64,000 nucleotides of DNA from Polytrichum commune (lineage: Eukaryota > Streptophyta > Polytrichopsida > Polytrichales > Polytrichaceae), in contig OX485805.1 in the NCBI GenBank assembly GCA_950295325.1, positions 32,787,501-32,851,500 of the forward strand, in the 5' to 3' direction. Below the pieces are notes generated by a model, which searched no databases, had not been told where the DNA came from, and worked only from the letters and a program-made list of their open reading frames with translations. Below, piece by piece: positions 11,702 through 23,944 of the stretch. Every line of letters starts with the position of its first letter. The first letter of the stretch is position 1. A program made the position numbers and the translations under genes.

Positions 11702-12258
11702 TACATGTGCTCCCACTTGTAAAACTCCATCCCAAGTTGCACCCACATATCAAATTATGTGCTAGGGGCCCAAAACGAGTGTTGGAACTTTGAGCACTTC
11801 TACATAAATTAGACATGCTTTAATGTCATTGTACTCCTAGTGTAATTGCTGGTTTGAAAAGAAACCCCAAAAATTTTCCCACATTGGATGAGGGACTTCA
11901 TGGTGCTCAAAACATCCATCATAGGCATATTTCTCAAGGGTTTTAGCCAGATTGGCCCGAGTATACTTCTTCCAATTGTTCTAAATTCCATCCCTACCAT
12001 AGTCCACCAAGAGTCTAAGGCTAGTGTAAATGCAGCCTACAAAATTTGTGACTTAGCCTATAAAATTTTGAAAGTGTAGGACAAAGAGCCTATGGACAAT
12101 TTAAAAACATAGGATATCAACCTATGTGATAAAAAACATGTAGGAAATTTTGCCTACAAAGTTTTTGAAAGAGAGGATTTTAGCCATTCATCCTTCTTCA
12201 AATTGGGAAATTAGTTGACCTAAGTACATATCTTTAGGCTAATACTCGGGGCTCTTGG

Positions 12259-12789
12259 GTGGCACATCCGCGTCACTGAGGCGCAGATTAGGGAGCCGGG
12301 GCTGTGGCCGGCTCCCACAATCTGAGCCGTTCACTTCTAAACATTCATCCAACGGTTGATAATATCCTAGGTGGCGGGCGCCCATGGTCGGGCACAGGTC
12401 CCAAACGCAGGGGGACATGCAAGGTCCGGCACGGGTCCCGGAACGCAACTCCCCATTAAATGTGGTCCAAATTAATTGATGTCAATTAATTTTAATGCCC
12501 TCTCCTCATCACTTGACATCAATTAATTTGGACATCAATTAATTCTAATGCCCTCTCCTCACTTGACATCAATTAATTTGGACCGCAGTTAATGGGGAGC
12601 TGCGTTCCGGGACCCGTGCCGGACCTTGCATGCCCCCCTGCGTTTGGGACCCGTGCCCGACCATGGGCGCCCGCCACCTAGGATATTATCAACCGTTGGA
12701 TGAATGTTTAGAAGTGAACGGCTCAGATTGTGGGAGCTGGCCACAGCCCCGGCTCCCTAATTTGCGCCTCAGTGACGCGGGTGGCACAT
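12259..12789. mobile_element. Long fold-back element with 9-bp target duplication (Mutator-like MITE)
   Basis: The element proper is 12268-12780 (513 bp), flanked on both sides by the identical 9-mer gtggcacat (12259-12267 and 12781-12789). Its ends are a perfect inverted ccgcgtcactgaggcgca. The arms are about 218 bp each (12268-12485 and 12563-12780) and differ at about seven positions, so the insertion is recent. The arms are GC-rich; the centre is AT-rich and contains 'taatgccctctcctca' twice beside 'acttgacatcaattaattt'. A 9-bp duplication with long inverted repeats is the mark of Mutator-like elements. No coding region is present, so it depends on a transposase elsewhere. Confidence 0.85.
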
Positions 12790-15150
12790 AGACGGATATC
12801 AATAATAGCCCTAACTCCCTTCCCGCCAATCTTTACAAATACCATTCATCACAACTCCTCTCTCTCTCTCTCTCTCTATACTTAGTTCTTACCGTGCCTT
12901 GGATGAACAGATTGGGTAGAAAAACATAACCCTAATGAAGTAAATGTTCTAGGGCATAGAAGTTTCTTTTACCTAACTGATAATAGCCGTGGATCTTACA
13001 CTAAAGATCTACGGACAGGAGCATTTACCTAATCACATATGAGGTAAGAGGAAGCATGAGAGCCTCCTTTCGAAGGTTAAACCACTTATGTTGTTTACCT
13101 TAAGTAACTTCTTGGTTTAGGGTAAACTAGTGGAGATTGGTGGAAGGTGTACATCGCTTACCTCAACAGTGTACCACTAGAAGCTCAAATGGCCAAGGAA
13201 AAGGTAGAATACTTGATTGTTCTAAGCATTCTTTGATACAAACCATATGATTTTACCGTCTATATTTGTGTGACATAGATAACAATTGGGTTCTGCTGAT
13301 ATTCACCTCGTGTACGTGACTAATCCTCATTTTGTGTTGGTTGGTTGCATGGGCACAGGTGAGGCAGACCCTTCACATTTTGAACAGCCATCCTAGGTTT
13401 TGTATCTTATCTTCATGCAAAAGTATTATGTGTACAATACTTACTGTGAAGCATTTTTTACTTGTGAATGATACTTGAAGCTTGTATATACTTGAGTTTG
13501 GTATACACATACTTGACTGAGAGACATATACCTCTTTGACCATGTAATAGTATGTATCGGACATATCATACATTGCATTAGTTTACTTAGGAGCAATATG
13601 GCTTAAAACCTTAGTAGTTTGAATACTCAAAGGTGTTAGTAAAAGTTCTAGACAAATACCAAGCGGAAATAGTTGTAAATATTTAGAAGTAACTTTGCAA
13701 TATTTTGGCCAAGAGGGATGGTCCCACCCACCCTCCCGGGATTTGGAAGGTTTATTAGATATGCTATGGAATGATTTGGCCTTTGAACAAAAGGATGTTA
13801 AGAGCGGGAACTATGCTTGAAGGTAAGCATAGATCTGCTCAAGCAATGCCCAGCTCTCTCTCTCTCTCTCTCTCTCTGGCTATGTTGAAATTCAAGTGTC
13901 GCAGTCTCGCAGATCAAGCAACTCTCTCAATCTCTCGCGCCAAGGATACCACTTAGTACTCAAATTTTGAATTTAAAGCCTACAACATTAAAAGATATGA
14001 AGGATTTTAACCTACTAAAAATTAGTTTTGAAGGCAATTGGCGGGTAACTTAAAAACTCAAAAGGTTTTCAACTTACAAAAATTTGATATTGTAGGATGC
14101 AACCTATGCCATGAGGGAAATAGCCTATGCCCTTTTAAAGAGGTAGGCAATTAACTTCAATAACTTCAAAAACTTTTCGGACACTGATCCCTACTACAAA
14201 TTTTAAAAATGATGGTCAACTTTCTCATAAGTATATATATTAAAATGGTCACAACAAAACATACGATTTATCAATTTATGATTCACTTACTCTTGCCCTG
14301 GGCCGAGGACAGGCAGTCGTGCACATGTGATGTTTAGAAAGTCACCTTCACTAAATATGGTATTTAGTGACGCCAATTCTGATTGTCTTGCTCAATTCTA
14401 ATTGCAATCCAATGTATTTCGTGTCACCAACACTAAATGTTAGCCCACCATTACTTGTCATTTCTTGTAGATTTTTGGGTGGAATTGCTGTCGCTTACAG
14501 AGCAATTTTTCATCCAAACTTTAATCATCCCTGACAATATTTCCTCACAAGTTGCTGACAAGAGAAGGTAAAGTTTTGGCCAATAGATGGAACTCTTCCA
14601 TCATCCATGACAGTATTTGTTTACTTATTCATAAGAAGTGTCATCCAAATTACCATATAACACTAAAGATCATATTTAGTGTAGTTTCTAGAAATGGATC
14701 TAAAAAATCGTTCATTTCTTGGGCAGTCGATGCTGTGGAATGGCATCACTTCAAATCGATAGAATGAAGACAACAATCGCAAAATGGGCTGGTTACATCT
14801 GTGAGTACATTCAGTCATTAACAGATTCACCTTCATTTGAGCATAGAAGGCAATGAAAATATAGAGGATGCAGAAACAAGTTCTGTAAAATATGTCGCAC
14901 CTAACATCTATTTCTCGATTGTGGAGTACAAAATCACATGGTACTTAGACAACTATCACCAATCCCAAAATCATTTGGGACAAGGTGTCACAGCTATTTT
15001 GGGAACAATTAGTACCCAAGGATGGACAGGATCCGAACAGGAGTCCAGTAGACCACCTAGCCTTGACATAAAGTCTATACCTTCTTGTTCATTTCCAATT
15101 CAGATTCACAAACCTCATTTAAAAGGTCTCTATGGACAAGGCTGATCTTG
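12790..15150. other. Gene-free stretch with CT microsatellites
   Basis: No supported gene. (CT)n runs lie near 12850-12880 and 13855-13877. Several short 'actaaat...atttagtg' inverted motifs occur near 14350 and 14660, related to the small MITE family seen at 24.8 and 44.8 kb. The final part may hold the 3' flank of STI1. Confidence 0.45.
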
Positions 15151-15264
15151 CCTAAGATTGAAGACATTGTGAAAGCTCAAACAGAGCCACCACAAAACCA
15201 GAGCAAATAGCATGCAAGACTAGAATGTACCAATATAAATTGATTGGAATGTAAGATTCCATCA

Positions 15265-18200
15265 CTAGCGCACTTGCACAATGCCAGCATTCACCAACTT
15301 TTGGATTTTTCCCATCACCATAGGGTTCTTCATATGCTCCTGCGCAGCCTTGGGGTTCTCCTGGAAATCTGTCAGCACCTGCATCCACAAATTATCGATG
15401 AAGTTATTTACATGCACAATCCACAATCCACAATAAGTGTAAATAACAAACAAACACCAAAGGGAAACTGAATAGAACTCTTTATTCACAAGTTCATACT
15501 AGTATTATTGGTCCCTCTCATATCACTACCAGAAGCTTCAAGATTGCATCCTTCACTGTTAAAAGGAAGGACCAGAACAAGAATATAAGAGAATATTTAC
15601 CTGTCTCATGATAGGATCTGACAGAATGTTCTGAATTTCGGGATCTTGCATTGCCTTAGCCTGTGCAACAAATTCGAGGGCATGAGATGAGGATTTGCAG
15701 ATGATCAGCATTGAAGTTCAATACTCGCACAAACAAGATAGGAGATTATATTCTATGGCTCGTCTGTGGCAATTATCCAACTGGTAAAGAGTGTACCAAC
15801 ACCAACCTGTTTTTCCTTCAAATCCTCTGCACTGATATCACCTCTGTTCATTTTGTTGATCTGGTCTACACACCTGAATTACAACACACAAGCAAGACAT
15901 TCTTGTCAGTCACATAAAATAGTATTTAAACCAGTATGACCTCTCCATGCCAAAACTATTCTAAAAAGGGCTATTCCAACTCCATCACACCACTCCAGTA
16001 ATTACTATCCTTGCAACGACTTTAGAGATTGTTTTCTGAAAGCCAGAATATGTAAATGAGACATTTTCATCTATCCTGAACTAGATGTGCATTGATGTGC
16101 ATAGTACAATAGCTGAAGCAGCAAAAGCATACCTGCGCACTCCATCCATCAGCTCTTGGTTGCCTTCGTTATACTTCAATCCAAGCTGTTTATGTCACAC
16201 AACGGAAGTAAGGGAAGTGTGTAAATGAACCACATTTAAATTCAAGTGTATAAATCCCAAGATAACAAGTTCAAATTCAACACAAATAGGGATCCAATGA
16301 CAATTAAATTTTAGCAACTTTGAAGTGGCACATGAGAGCATGTCAACCCTTAACTAATAAAATCATATCACTACACAAAAGACTGCATACCTGATAAGTC
16401 TCCAAAGCCTTATCATACTCCTTCATGAAAAACTGAATAGCAGCCTTTCTTGAGTAGCCTTTCACAAATTTAGGGTCCAGCTCAATACACTTATTTGCAT
16501 CTTTGAGACCTTCTGGCAAAGCTCCTAGCTTTGTGTAACATGCTGCTCTATTGCTATATACCTGTTGGGTACAATACGACCAGTAGGTTAGTTCCGGCCA
16601 CATGACAAAAGCCAAAAAATGGAACAGAAACTTAACAAATTGGTAAAGTGCTCTGCCAGAGACTTGCCTTTGGGTCTGAAGGGTTTCTCTTTAGTGCCTC
16701 AGTATAGTGCTTAATAGCTTCAGGATATTTGTCCTGCTTGAAGTATTCATTTCCTGATCAAACCACAAATGATGCCCAGTCAATTGAGTCCCAACAAAAT
16801 CAACTATGTTTTATGTTGGTGTGGCATTCTGGGCTTTGCATATAACTTCACTTAGAAATAACTTAGTCCAACTACCCACTGTATGTCCAGCTACCTTGGA
16901 TAAAGAAAGGTTACCTTTCTCTCGCTCAGTATCAGCCAGTGTAGGATCAAAGTACTCTTGCTGCTCTAATTCCTTCTTGCTTCGTTCTGCATCATTGAGC
17001 TTCTTCAAGGTGTCTGGATTCCGATGCTCCGTGAGAGCTTTATTAAACGCTTCAATAGCAGGTTCATAGTCCTTTGATGTCTTAGCCATCTTCACATAAG
17101 CTGTACCTTTCCGTGTTAAAGCTTTTGCAATCAACTTGTAGTCGGCGTGCACAGACCTGCCTGTTTCTACTGCCAAATCACAATCAACGATGCAGTCCTC
17201 ATACTGCAGGTCACAGAAAGGAACGATCAGAAACTGCTTGACCAACAACATTAAATTTGACCACCTTGTGCCAGATAGAAATCACTTTTTATATCACATA
17301 AAAGCACATGATAATTCCCAATTAACTACATACTACGTGGGACATGTGTACATGCCCTGATCTTATCTATCACAGATATATGTGTGATGACAGCCATACC
17401 CAGCGCTGTTCTTAAATTTCAAATATTTCATTGGGTACATTGTGGAAGGACTAAATCATATCCTTCCAGCAACCCCTAAAATGGCCAAAATCATGCAAGC
17501 TATCTGGACTACAAAAGACCATTTGCCTGATATAAAAAAAAGAAAAACGCATGTTAAGGATCTCAGCTGGGTGATTATGTAACATATTGTTAAGGAAAGA
17601 AGGAAGTACCTTGCCCATTTCCAAGTAAACAGCTGCACGATTAGTAATATATGAAATATCCTCCCCATCAAGCTCCAATGCCTTTGTATAATGCTGCACA
17701 GCTGCTTCAAAGTTCTTCTTCTTATACTCTGCATTTCCAGCTTCCTTTTCTTTGATTGCCTCTTCCTTCCGGATCTTCTTCTCTTTCTCTTCCTCATTAA
17801 TTTCCATTGGCTCTGGAACTGGCTCTTCCTTGGGTGGTGATGGTACTGGTACACTGCGGCTCCGCTCAGTTGGTGCATCTACATGCATGCTTGTAGCATC
17901 TGCTTGATCATCTTCACCAAAACTATCTGGTGTCTGAATATTAACACCCAATAGAATGCCAATCACCTGCATCATGCGAGGGTCACTGATATAGCGGGAA
18001 ACATTATTTGGATTCCTTTGAGCATCCTTGATCATCGCAACAAAATCCGGTTGCTGAAGGAATGCCCTTGTTCTGGGGTCAGCTTGAATTTTAGCCCACA
18101 CATCAGTAGAACTGAACATGCTTCCAAAAGGAGAAGGGCGTGGCCTAGAGTTAGCCGCTTGTGCATCAGCTAGTCCTGACTTGAGAGCTTCATTAGCAGG

Positions 18201-18500
18201 ATCGATCTGTAAACCTTGCTTGTAAGCCGCTATGGCATCCTCGTAATCATTGAGACCCACATATGCAGCTCCCAATCGGCTGAACCCTTTAGCCCAGTCG
18301 GGTTTGAGTTCAACTGTCTTCTTGGCATCCACAAGGGCATCCTGATACTTATGTAGAGATGCATATGCAGCTGACCGGTTGGAGTACAGGACATGATTCT
18401 CAGGAGCTAATGCAATAGCATCTCCAAAGTACTTCACTGCATCCTCAAACTTCCCAGCTGAGAATGCAGCATTTCCCTTGGCTTTGGCCTCGTCTGCCAT
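15265..18500 (-). CDS. STI1: STI1/HOP, Hsp70-Hsp90 organising co-chaperone
   Basis: Eight coding exons, in transcript order: 18500-17610, 17203-16915, 16753-16668, 16561-16391, 16185-16133, 15873-15807, 15660-15601 and 15378-15265. The product is 576 residues, normal for plant HOP. TPR1 is at about 3-105 ([20 protein letters not shown]). DP1/STI1 is at about 130-195 ([14 protein letters not shown]...). A Pro/Glu/Lys-rich linker follows at 210-250. TPR2A is at about 250-365 and TPR2B at 385-500 ([22 protein letters not shown]). DP2 is at about 520-570 (DPIMRQVL...[11 protein letters not shown]). The Lys, Asn and Arg residues that clamp the EEVD tails of Hsp70 and Hsp90 are present. The protein acts in the cytosol, passing clients from Hsp70 to Hsp90. 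The intron between exons 3 and 4 has a GC donor (aag|gcaagt). A 5' UTR intron probably runs 18503-20140, so the ATG lies two bases into the second exon. Confidence 0.96.
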
Positions 18501-18502
18501 AC

Positions 18503-20140
18503 CTGGATGTATCAGATCCTGTTGCACAGAACGCAAACAAAGTCTTTCGTAAGAAACAAATAGTGGACCAGCTTTTGGGACCCAGGAAAAAGTCCCTCAC
18601 ATCCAGGTGTTGGATTAAATAAGTGCTTAGTCTTGCAAGACCACCTTAAAACACCAACAAGGAGGACGAGCACTAGACAACGTACCATACTAGACAAACT
18701 TGCTATGCTGACACTCACTGACTGAAATGATTCTGTCATAAATCTGTAACACAATTCACTAAATGGATAGAGCTAAAGTCCAGGTGAAAGACATTCACAC
18801 AGTCCTAAGAGCTACTTTGTTGAAGTACAATATTCACAAGTGCGCTCACTTCTCAAATTGATCCAAACATATTTGTGCACGTTGCGAATATAACAAAATA
18901 AAATAAAAGATTGAGCTCCTTCTAATTCTAAGGACTAGGAAAAACCCAAATCTAAGATTCTTTTCTCTTGTGTCCTGAAAATATAAGGAACGCCGTGCTC
19001 TACAGACAGGTGCCAGTAGCCAGGGGCCGCAAACCAACTACATTTTTAGAATCCTTCTCCACGATTACATTTTCCATTATCGTGCTGAATGTTCGTCATC
19101 TTGATAATTACAATGCTCCAGCCATCTTGATAATTACAATATTTTTTGCCAAAGTACATTCCCCATGTTCAACCTTGAAGTGACGGAAAAACCAAGGACA
19201 TCTTACATCCTACTGCCACCTTCTGAATTACTTTGAAATGTGACTCATGATAATGTAGCACTGAGACAACACACAAAAACTTCTCAAAATCAACTATGTT
19301 AGAGAAACTCCATGAAAACAGACACTAGGTCCTCTATCCCCTAGATAAACAATCCCCCAATGATCGCGTCTACGCTTCTATACATGCTGTTCCTGCTGAT
19401 GCCAAACACTTCTGAATCACATGAATTCGGGAGGAGAAAAGAGCATCTGATCAGCAAAAAAATGACGAAACCCAACCCTAAAAAACTAGAAATGTCAAAA
19501 GTAATTCAATCGCTCCCAAAACTATCCCAACTTCGCCTCCACTTCATCAGATTACCCCTAACACCCTCCCCCATCCCCACAAACCCCAAAATACACCAAA
19601 AATTCACCCTCCACGTACCCAACAGATTTATGCCAGAGAAAAAAATCCAAAGCCACATAGTCCTAGAGTACTTCACCCCATTCAAAGCCCCAAAACCGCG
19701 CACCGCCAACCAACCAACCAACTACCGACAGCCTCAAAATGCATCACCTCCCATCCCATCCCATCCCACCACATAATATCACATCAAACAAATTCGAAAG
19801 CATACATCGATCACTTCCCTCATAGAGACTGCTGCCACCAGATATACAACCATACATGTGGGAAGTGCTCTGTTTCACAACAATCACCAACTGACCTAAA
19901 ACTCACATACCTGCAAACCTATGCAACAAAATTCAGAAGAGTTATGAAATGAATTTCCCAAGTCACACCACCACACGCCTGTGAGGTGGAGTGAGAACCG
20001 AGCTCTCTACCACGGCGTAGACGCAGGAATGCACTCTAAACTGCTCCCAAAACGGCTCAAAACTGCTCAGGGGAATGCTTCAAAACTGTTCCACAAAATG
20101 AGGTGAAATTATGAGTGAGGAGAGGGCGTGGATCTCTGAC
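18503..20140 (-). other. 5' UTR intron of STI1 (inferred)
   Basis: On the minus strand the donor is ccccag|gtcagag (exon ends at 20141) and the acceptor is catccag|gt just before the ATG. The interval has no convincing coding region. Part of it (about 19500-19780) is almost free of G on the plus strand, so the sense strand is strongly G/T-rich, with some T and A tracts. Confidence 0.6.
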
Positions 20141-20260
20141 CTGGGGCGATACGTGGTGGCGATGAAGATCGATGAAAGAGGGCGAAAAGCTTGATGCCGG
20201 CGGAGGCAAGACAGAGAAAGAGAGAGAGAGTGAGAGAGAGAGAGTATAATAAGCAAGGCA
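20141..20260 (-). promoter_or_regulatory. STI1 5' UTR exon and TATA region
   Basis: The minus strand shows 'cttattata' (near 20245-20255) followed by a long CT-rich tract (the GA repeats at 20213-20246 on the plus strand) and then the inferred donor at 20141. A CT-rich leader downstream of a TATA-like box is common in plant genes. The transcription start is not known. Confidence 0.45.
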
Positions 20261-20290
20261 GCGCCGAGAAGCTTAAAGGGGCTTCTGTAG

Positions 20291-20345
20291 GAAGGTCCTA
20301 GAACTTCTCCCAGGGGAACGTGGTCGTTCCCCTGGGAGGTTCTAG
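20291..20345 (-). promoter_or_regulatory. Heat-shock-element-like hairpin upstream of STI1
   Basis: GAA-gg-TCC-ta-GAA at 20291-20303 matches the three-box heat shock element nGAAnnTTCnnGAAn at 8 of 9 fixed bases. It overlaps an inverted repeat at 20298-20345: left arm ctagaac-tt-ctcccagggg, right arm its complement, 4-base loop and one 2-base bulge. The right end again reads TTCtaGA. It lies just upstream of the TATA-like box of STI1, a gene that is heat-inducible in many organisms. Confidence 0.55.
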
Positions 20346-20445
20346 ATACGTCGGAGAGTTTTCCATCATGTTCCTCCTGGGTACATTTCCTAACGGACCT
20401 AATGTTGGTCTGTGTCTGCAACTCTGAGAATAAAATCACTCCACT

Positions 20446-23400
20446 CCTAGTTTTGTAGACTTAAACTCACACATAAACATTAGAAATTAACTTTGCACTA
20501 GTTGCAGCATCTCATGGTTATATTCTCAGAGTCCACTGGCATGATCGACTACAGTGCCCTCACAATATTATGGCTTTCGGGGAGCATGAGTTCTTATCCG
20601 AAAATTGGTCGGGAGAATGGGGTTGTCCCATGTTCACACTACATACACGCTCAGTCAGGACCTTTTCTCGTGGCCTGGTAAGGGTGAGTGTTCATGTAGG
20701 TCGCTTGCCCACTAGGTTTTAAATAATAGTGGGTCAGAGGTGTTCGCATGTAGTCAAGCACAAGCTGCTATCCAACCACGTTATGGCAGTCCGCTAGAAT
20801 GTCGAGTGCAGTGGACATAGCCGCTAGACTTCCATGCACCCACTAGAAAATTTGTAACCTACAAGTGCCGGTCACCTAAGGATTAAGACCCGTTGAAGAC
20901 TCAAGAGTACTAACGTTAGTCTAGAACTCCATCCTTGGCAACCGGCAAGAGGAGGTTAATAGGTGGGATGGGATTTGAGAATATGGGAGTAGCTAGTTGA
21001 CACATACAAAACCCTACCCCACCAAATTCCCTCTACATTTGGGCAAGTTTATCCCATCCACACTAGATCATGGTGGGCGAGTGGCCTACATGAAAACTCA
21101 CCCTAATTTGCCCATATTAACTTAAGGAATTGCTACACGTGGTCTGCGTTTTAGCTATCTCGGTGCAACCTATGCAACATTACCCCTACCAACAATGCAC
21201 CCACTTACAAGGAGCGCTTCACAAAGTTATGCAAGATTTGTTTGCAGAGTGTTACAAAGTCAAAAAATTTTAAAATAAAAAATAAAAAAATGCCCCTTAA
21301 CAATTTCAAAATGAGAGGAAAGTTGCATATGAGTGTACCTCTCATCCATCCATGTCGACGATATATTTCCTCTATAGATTTGTGATTAATTCCTTTAAAA
21401 ATTGTCCAATTGAATTGATTGGGGGGTCTTTGAAGTCAATTCTAAAATTTAATCAACTAAAGAACATAACGTGAGACAATTTGAGACTGGAGTTAGTTTA
21501 TCAACTGTAAATTTAGATGGAATCATATCCCTATCATCAAGCTTCTCCTCAAATTTTCATTTAGAACTTCATAAGATTGACAAATTTTGTCTTAGCTAGT
21601 TTCTAAAATTGGATTAGATTCAATGACGTAACAAAGTATTAATGCCAATATCCTCTGCCGATAGGTAGGTACTACACTATTCCCTCTTTCATTTGAAATG
21701 AAGATGGTTAACAAACCCTCATCTAAGCCAACTTTTCTTTTCTTTTCTTTTCTTTCTTTCTTTTTGAGTACGAGTGGGATGTCCACCACAAATTACAAAA
21801 TATCATGTGCTAGACAACTTGATAGACAACTTGATATGAACTATGGTTTTTTTTCTCGTCTCCAATTTCAATCAAGTGGCAATCGCAACAAATCCAACAA
21901 TGTTGGAGATGTCGAGATAAAACCACATTTACTTGGGAGATAGACTTGATCAACATGCACCTTTTTACTTTCAAATTTTGGGCTAGTATCTTTGAGTTGG
22001 TCTAGTATTTTTATGACTCGGAAAACAATACAAAATTGTAGGCATGAATCTCTAGAAGTGACTCTCAATGGAAGTATACAATCTCAAATACTTATTTGAC
22101 CAAACTATGTCAATTTAAAATAGAGTGTTGTTACCAAAGCTTGTTAGCATATCAACAAGATATTGTAAAAATAGACGTCTTTTTGTGAGAGGCTCCAGAA
22201 AAGGTAAAAAGCTCATATAAAATGCAAATTATTTTGGTGAACTTCAATTGAAATGCACGTGAGGACTTCAACCTTGAACATTGCCTTCAAGCATGTTGCA
22301 CCAAAAAGTACCAACATATGAAGGACATAGTATGCCAAACAACCAACTCCTTACCAAAAAAATGTTGAGATAGAGGATAACTTCATTATTCAACCCATCT
22401 TGGCCAAGAGTTTTGTGGACCCATGATATGTACATGGCAAATTGTGCTTAGACAAGTATGAATTTTGTCTTTGTGATTGTAGATTCAACTTGAATGTAGC
22501 TTACCTCATTGCATATAGCATTGGTAGTTGTACTTCTCAACTTTGTGGCCCCACCTTCCAACCGCCCATAACCAGTTTTATGTGTAGTCTTCCATCTCAC
22601 CCACTTGTTGTAGATTAGCCCGACACTTTAATCATAGCAAGGATCCTTTTTTAACAGGCATGGAGGGGATTTGTAAAGGAAGTAGCGATATGTGTTATAC
22701 ATGGAGAGAATGATAACCAACTAGTATCCATTAACTCCCAAGTTCTTGAACCAACCTCAATTCAAAGACATGGATACTAATATACGCAAGCTCATAGATC
22801 CGGTATTCTCACACACTTTATGATAGTGCTTTTTGAGGTGTGAGAGGGGATTTCCACACATTACAAGTTAAGAGCATTATATAGATTATATAAGTGAAAA
22901 CATTGCATCTATTTTCCTTTCGTTCATAACAAATGATAAAATGTGTGACGACATCCACAGACATACAAGAAACGCAAATGTGGTTTTGATTGATGTATTG
23001 ATAAGGCGATAATGATGCAGGTGTGAGCAACATGATGAGTTGCAACCACTAAACAGTATTAGCTTTTGGTGAAGACTGCAATTTTAGCAAACTGAGATTG
23101 TGATCACTCAACAAGCAAAAGGATTATGTCTCGTTCCCGGTCACCTTCAACATTTAGATTGTGAATAGGAACCATAATTTGCGAAATTGGGCAATTGTGC
23201 AACCATGCAAACCATTATTGAGAATTGGTATTACTCAATTGAAGAAAAAGAAGAAGCATTACTTTGCTTTCTAAGACAGGTTTGCATTTTGGATGTGATT
23301 CAGTAGCTGTTTATGGAATCTCTCATTACCATCTACTATTTTTGAGTGGCAACTATACCCCTTTAAGAGGCATTATGTTTCTTTTTTAGCAATTTATTTT

Positions 23401-23560
23401 GAATATCACGATGGACATCCAAGAAAAATAAAATATAAACTAACTTGCTTCGTGGATTCACTAGTTGTGAAGATTAAATGGTCTGTGTGCTGTTGCAGTG
23501 GAAGGACCAACCCCTAATTCGCTGATACTTACCTTGAAGGGAGATGCAGACTATGGACCC
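20446..23560. other. Gene-free stretch between STI1 and the CoA kinase gene
   Basis: AT-rich DNA without a supported gene. A pyrimidine tract of (TTTTC)-type repeats lies near 21733-21765. Fragments of older repeats are likely but no ends could be defined. Confidence 0.45.
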
Positions 23561-23566
23561 TCAGAT

Positions 23567-23712
23567 GTCATATGAATCATTTGGAAAGCATCAATTATAA
23601 GAAGCTACATACATGTGATAAGAAATTCAACTCCTCAACCGTGAGATAAGGGTGGCAGCCACGACCACATTTGTAACAACTCCTAACCTGGAGAAGGCAA
23701 GTTCTCTCCGAG
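23567..23712 (-). pseudogene. Duplicated tail of the dephospho-CoA kinase gene
   Basis: This block repeats the 3' end of the kinase gene at 23877-24030. On the minus strand it still reads [26 protein letters not shown]-stop against [26 protein letters not shown]-stop in the gene, and the shared similarity continues into the 3' UTR ('ttcaactcctcaacc', 'acatgtgataag', 'catatgaa'). Upstream of the RELAF segment the frame continues open into unrelated sequence up to 23875. There is no kinase domain, so it is a partial copy. Confidence 0.8.
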
Positions 23713-23944
23713 TACGAGTATCATAGCTGTCAAGCTCTTTCAATTTGTGAAAAATGATATCAAGAAAGAACTGCAAACACTTGTTTACAAAGTGCCCATT
23801 TCCACAGTAGATGTACAAGTACCAATACCATTCAGGTGCCCTCTTCTGACACCTCAATGACTGGGAGAGTGCCATTGATCATATGAACGAATTGGAAACT
23901 ATCAAACATAAGAATCTACATACTTACTTACATGTGATAAGAGT

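Noticed and set aside
12841-12885. Direct (CT)n array as a possible CRISPR or satellite
   Set aside because: It is a simple dinucleotide microsatellite, with no spacers or repeat structure.
19360-19776. 138-residue open frame, Pro- and Lys-rich
   Set aside because: It lies inside the inferred STI1 5' UTR intron on the opposite strand; its composition reflects the C-rich tract and no motif is present.
20080-20439. 119-residue open frame on the minus strand over the STI1 promoter
   Set aside because: It runs through the TATA region, CT tract and heat-shock-like hairpin, so it is non-coding leader and promoter.
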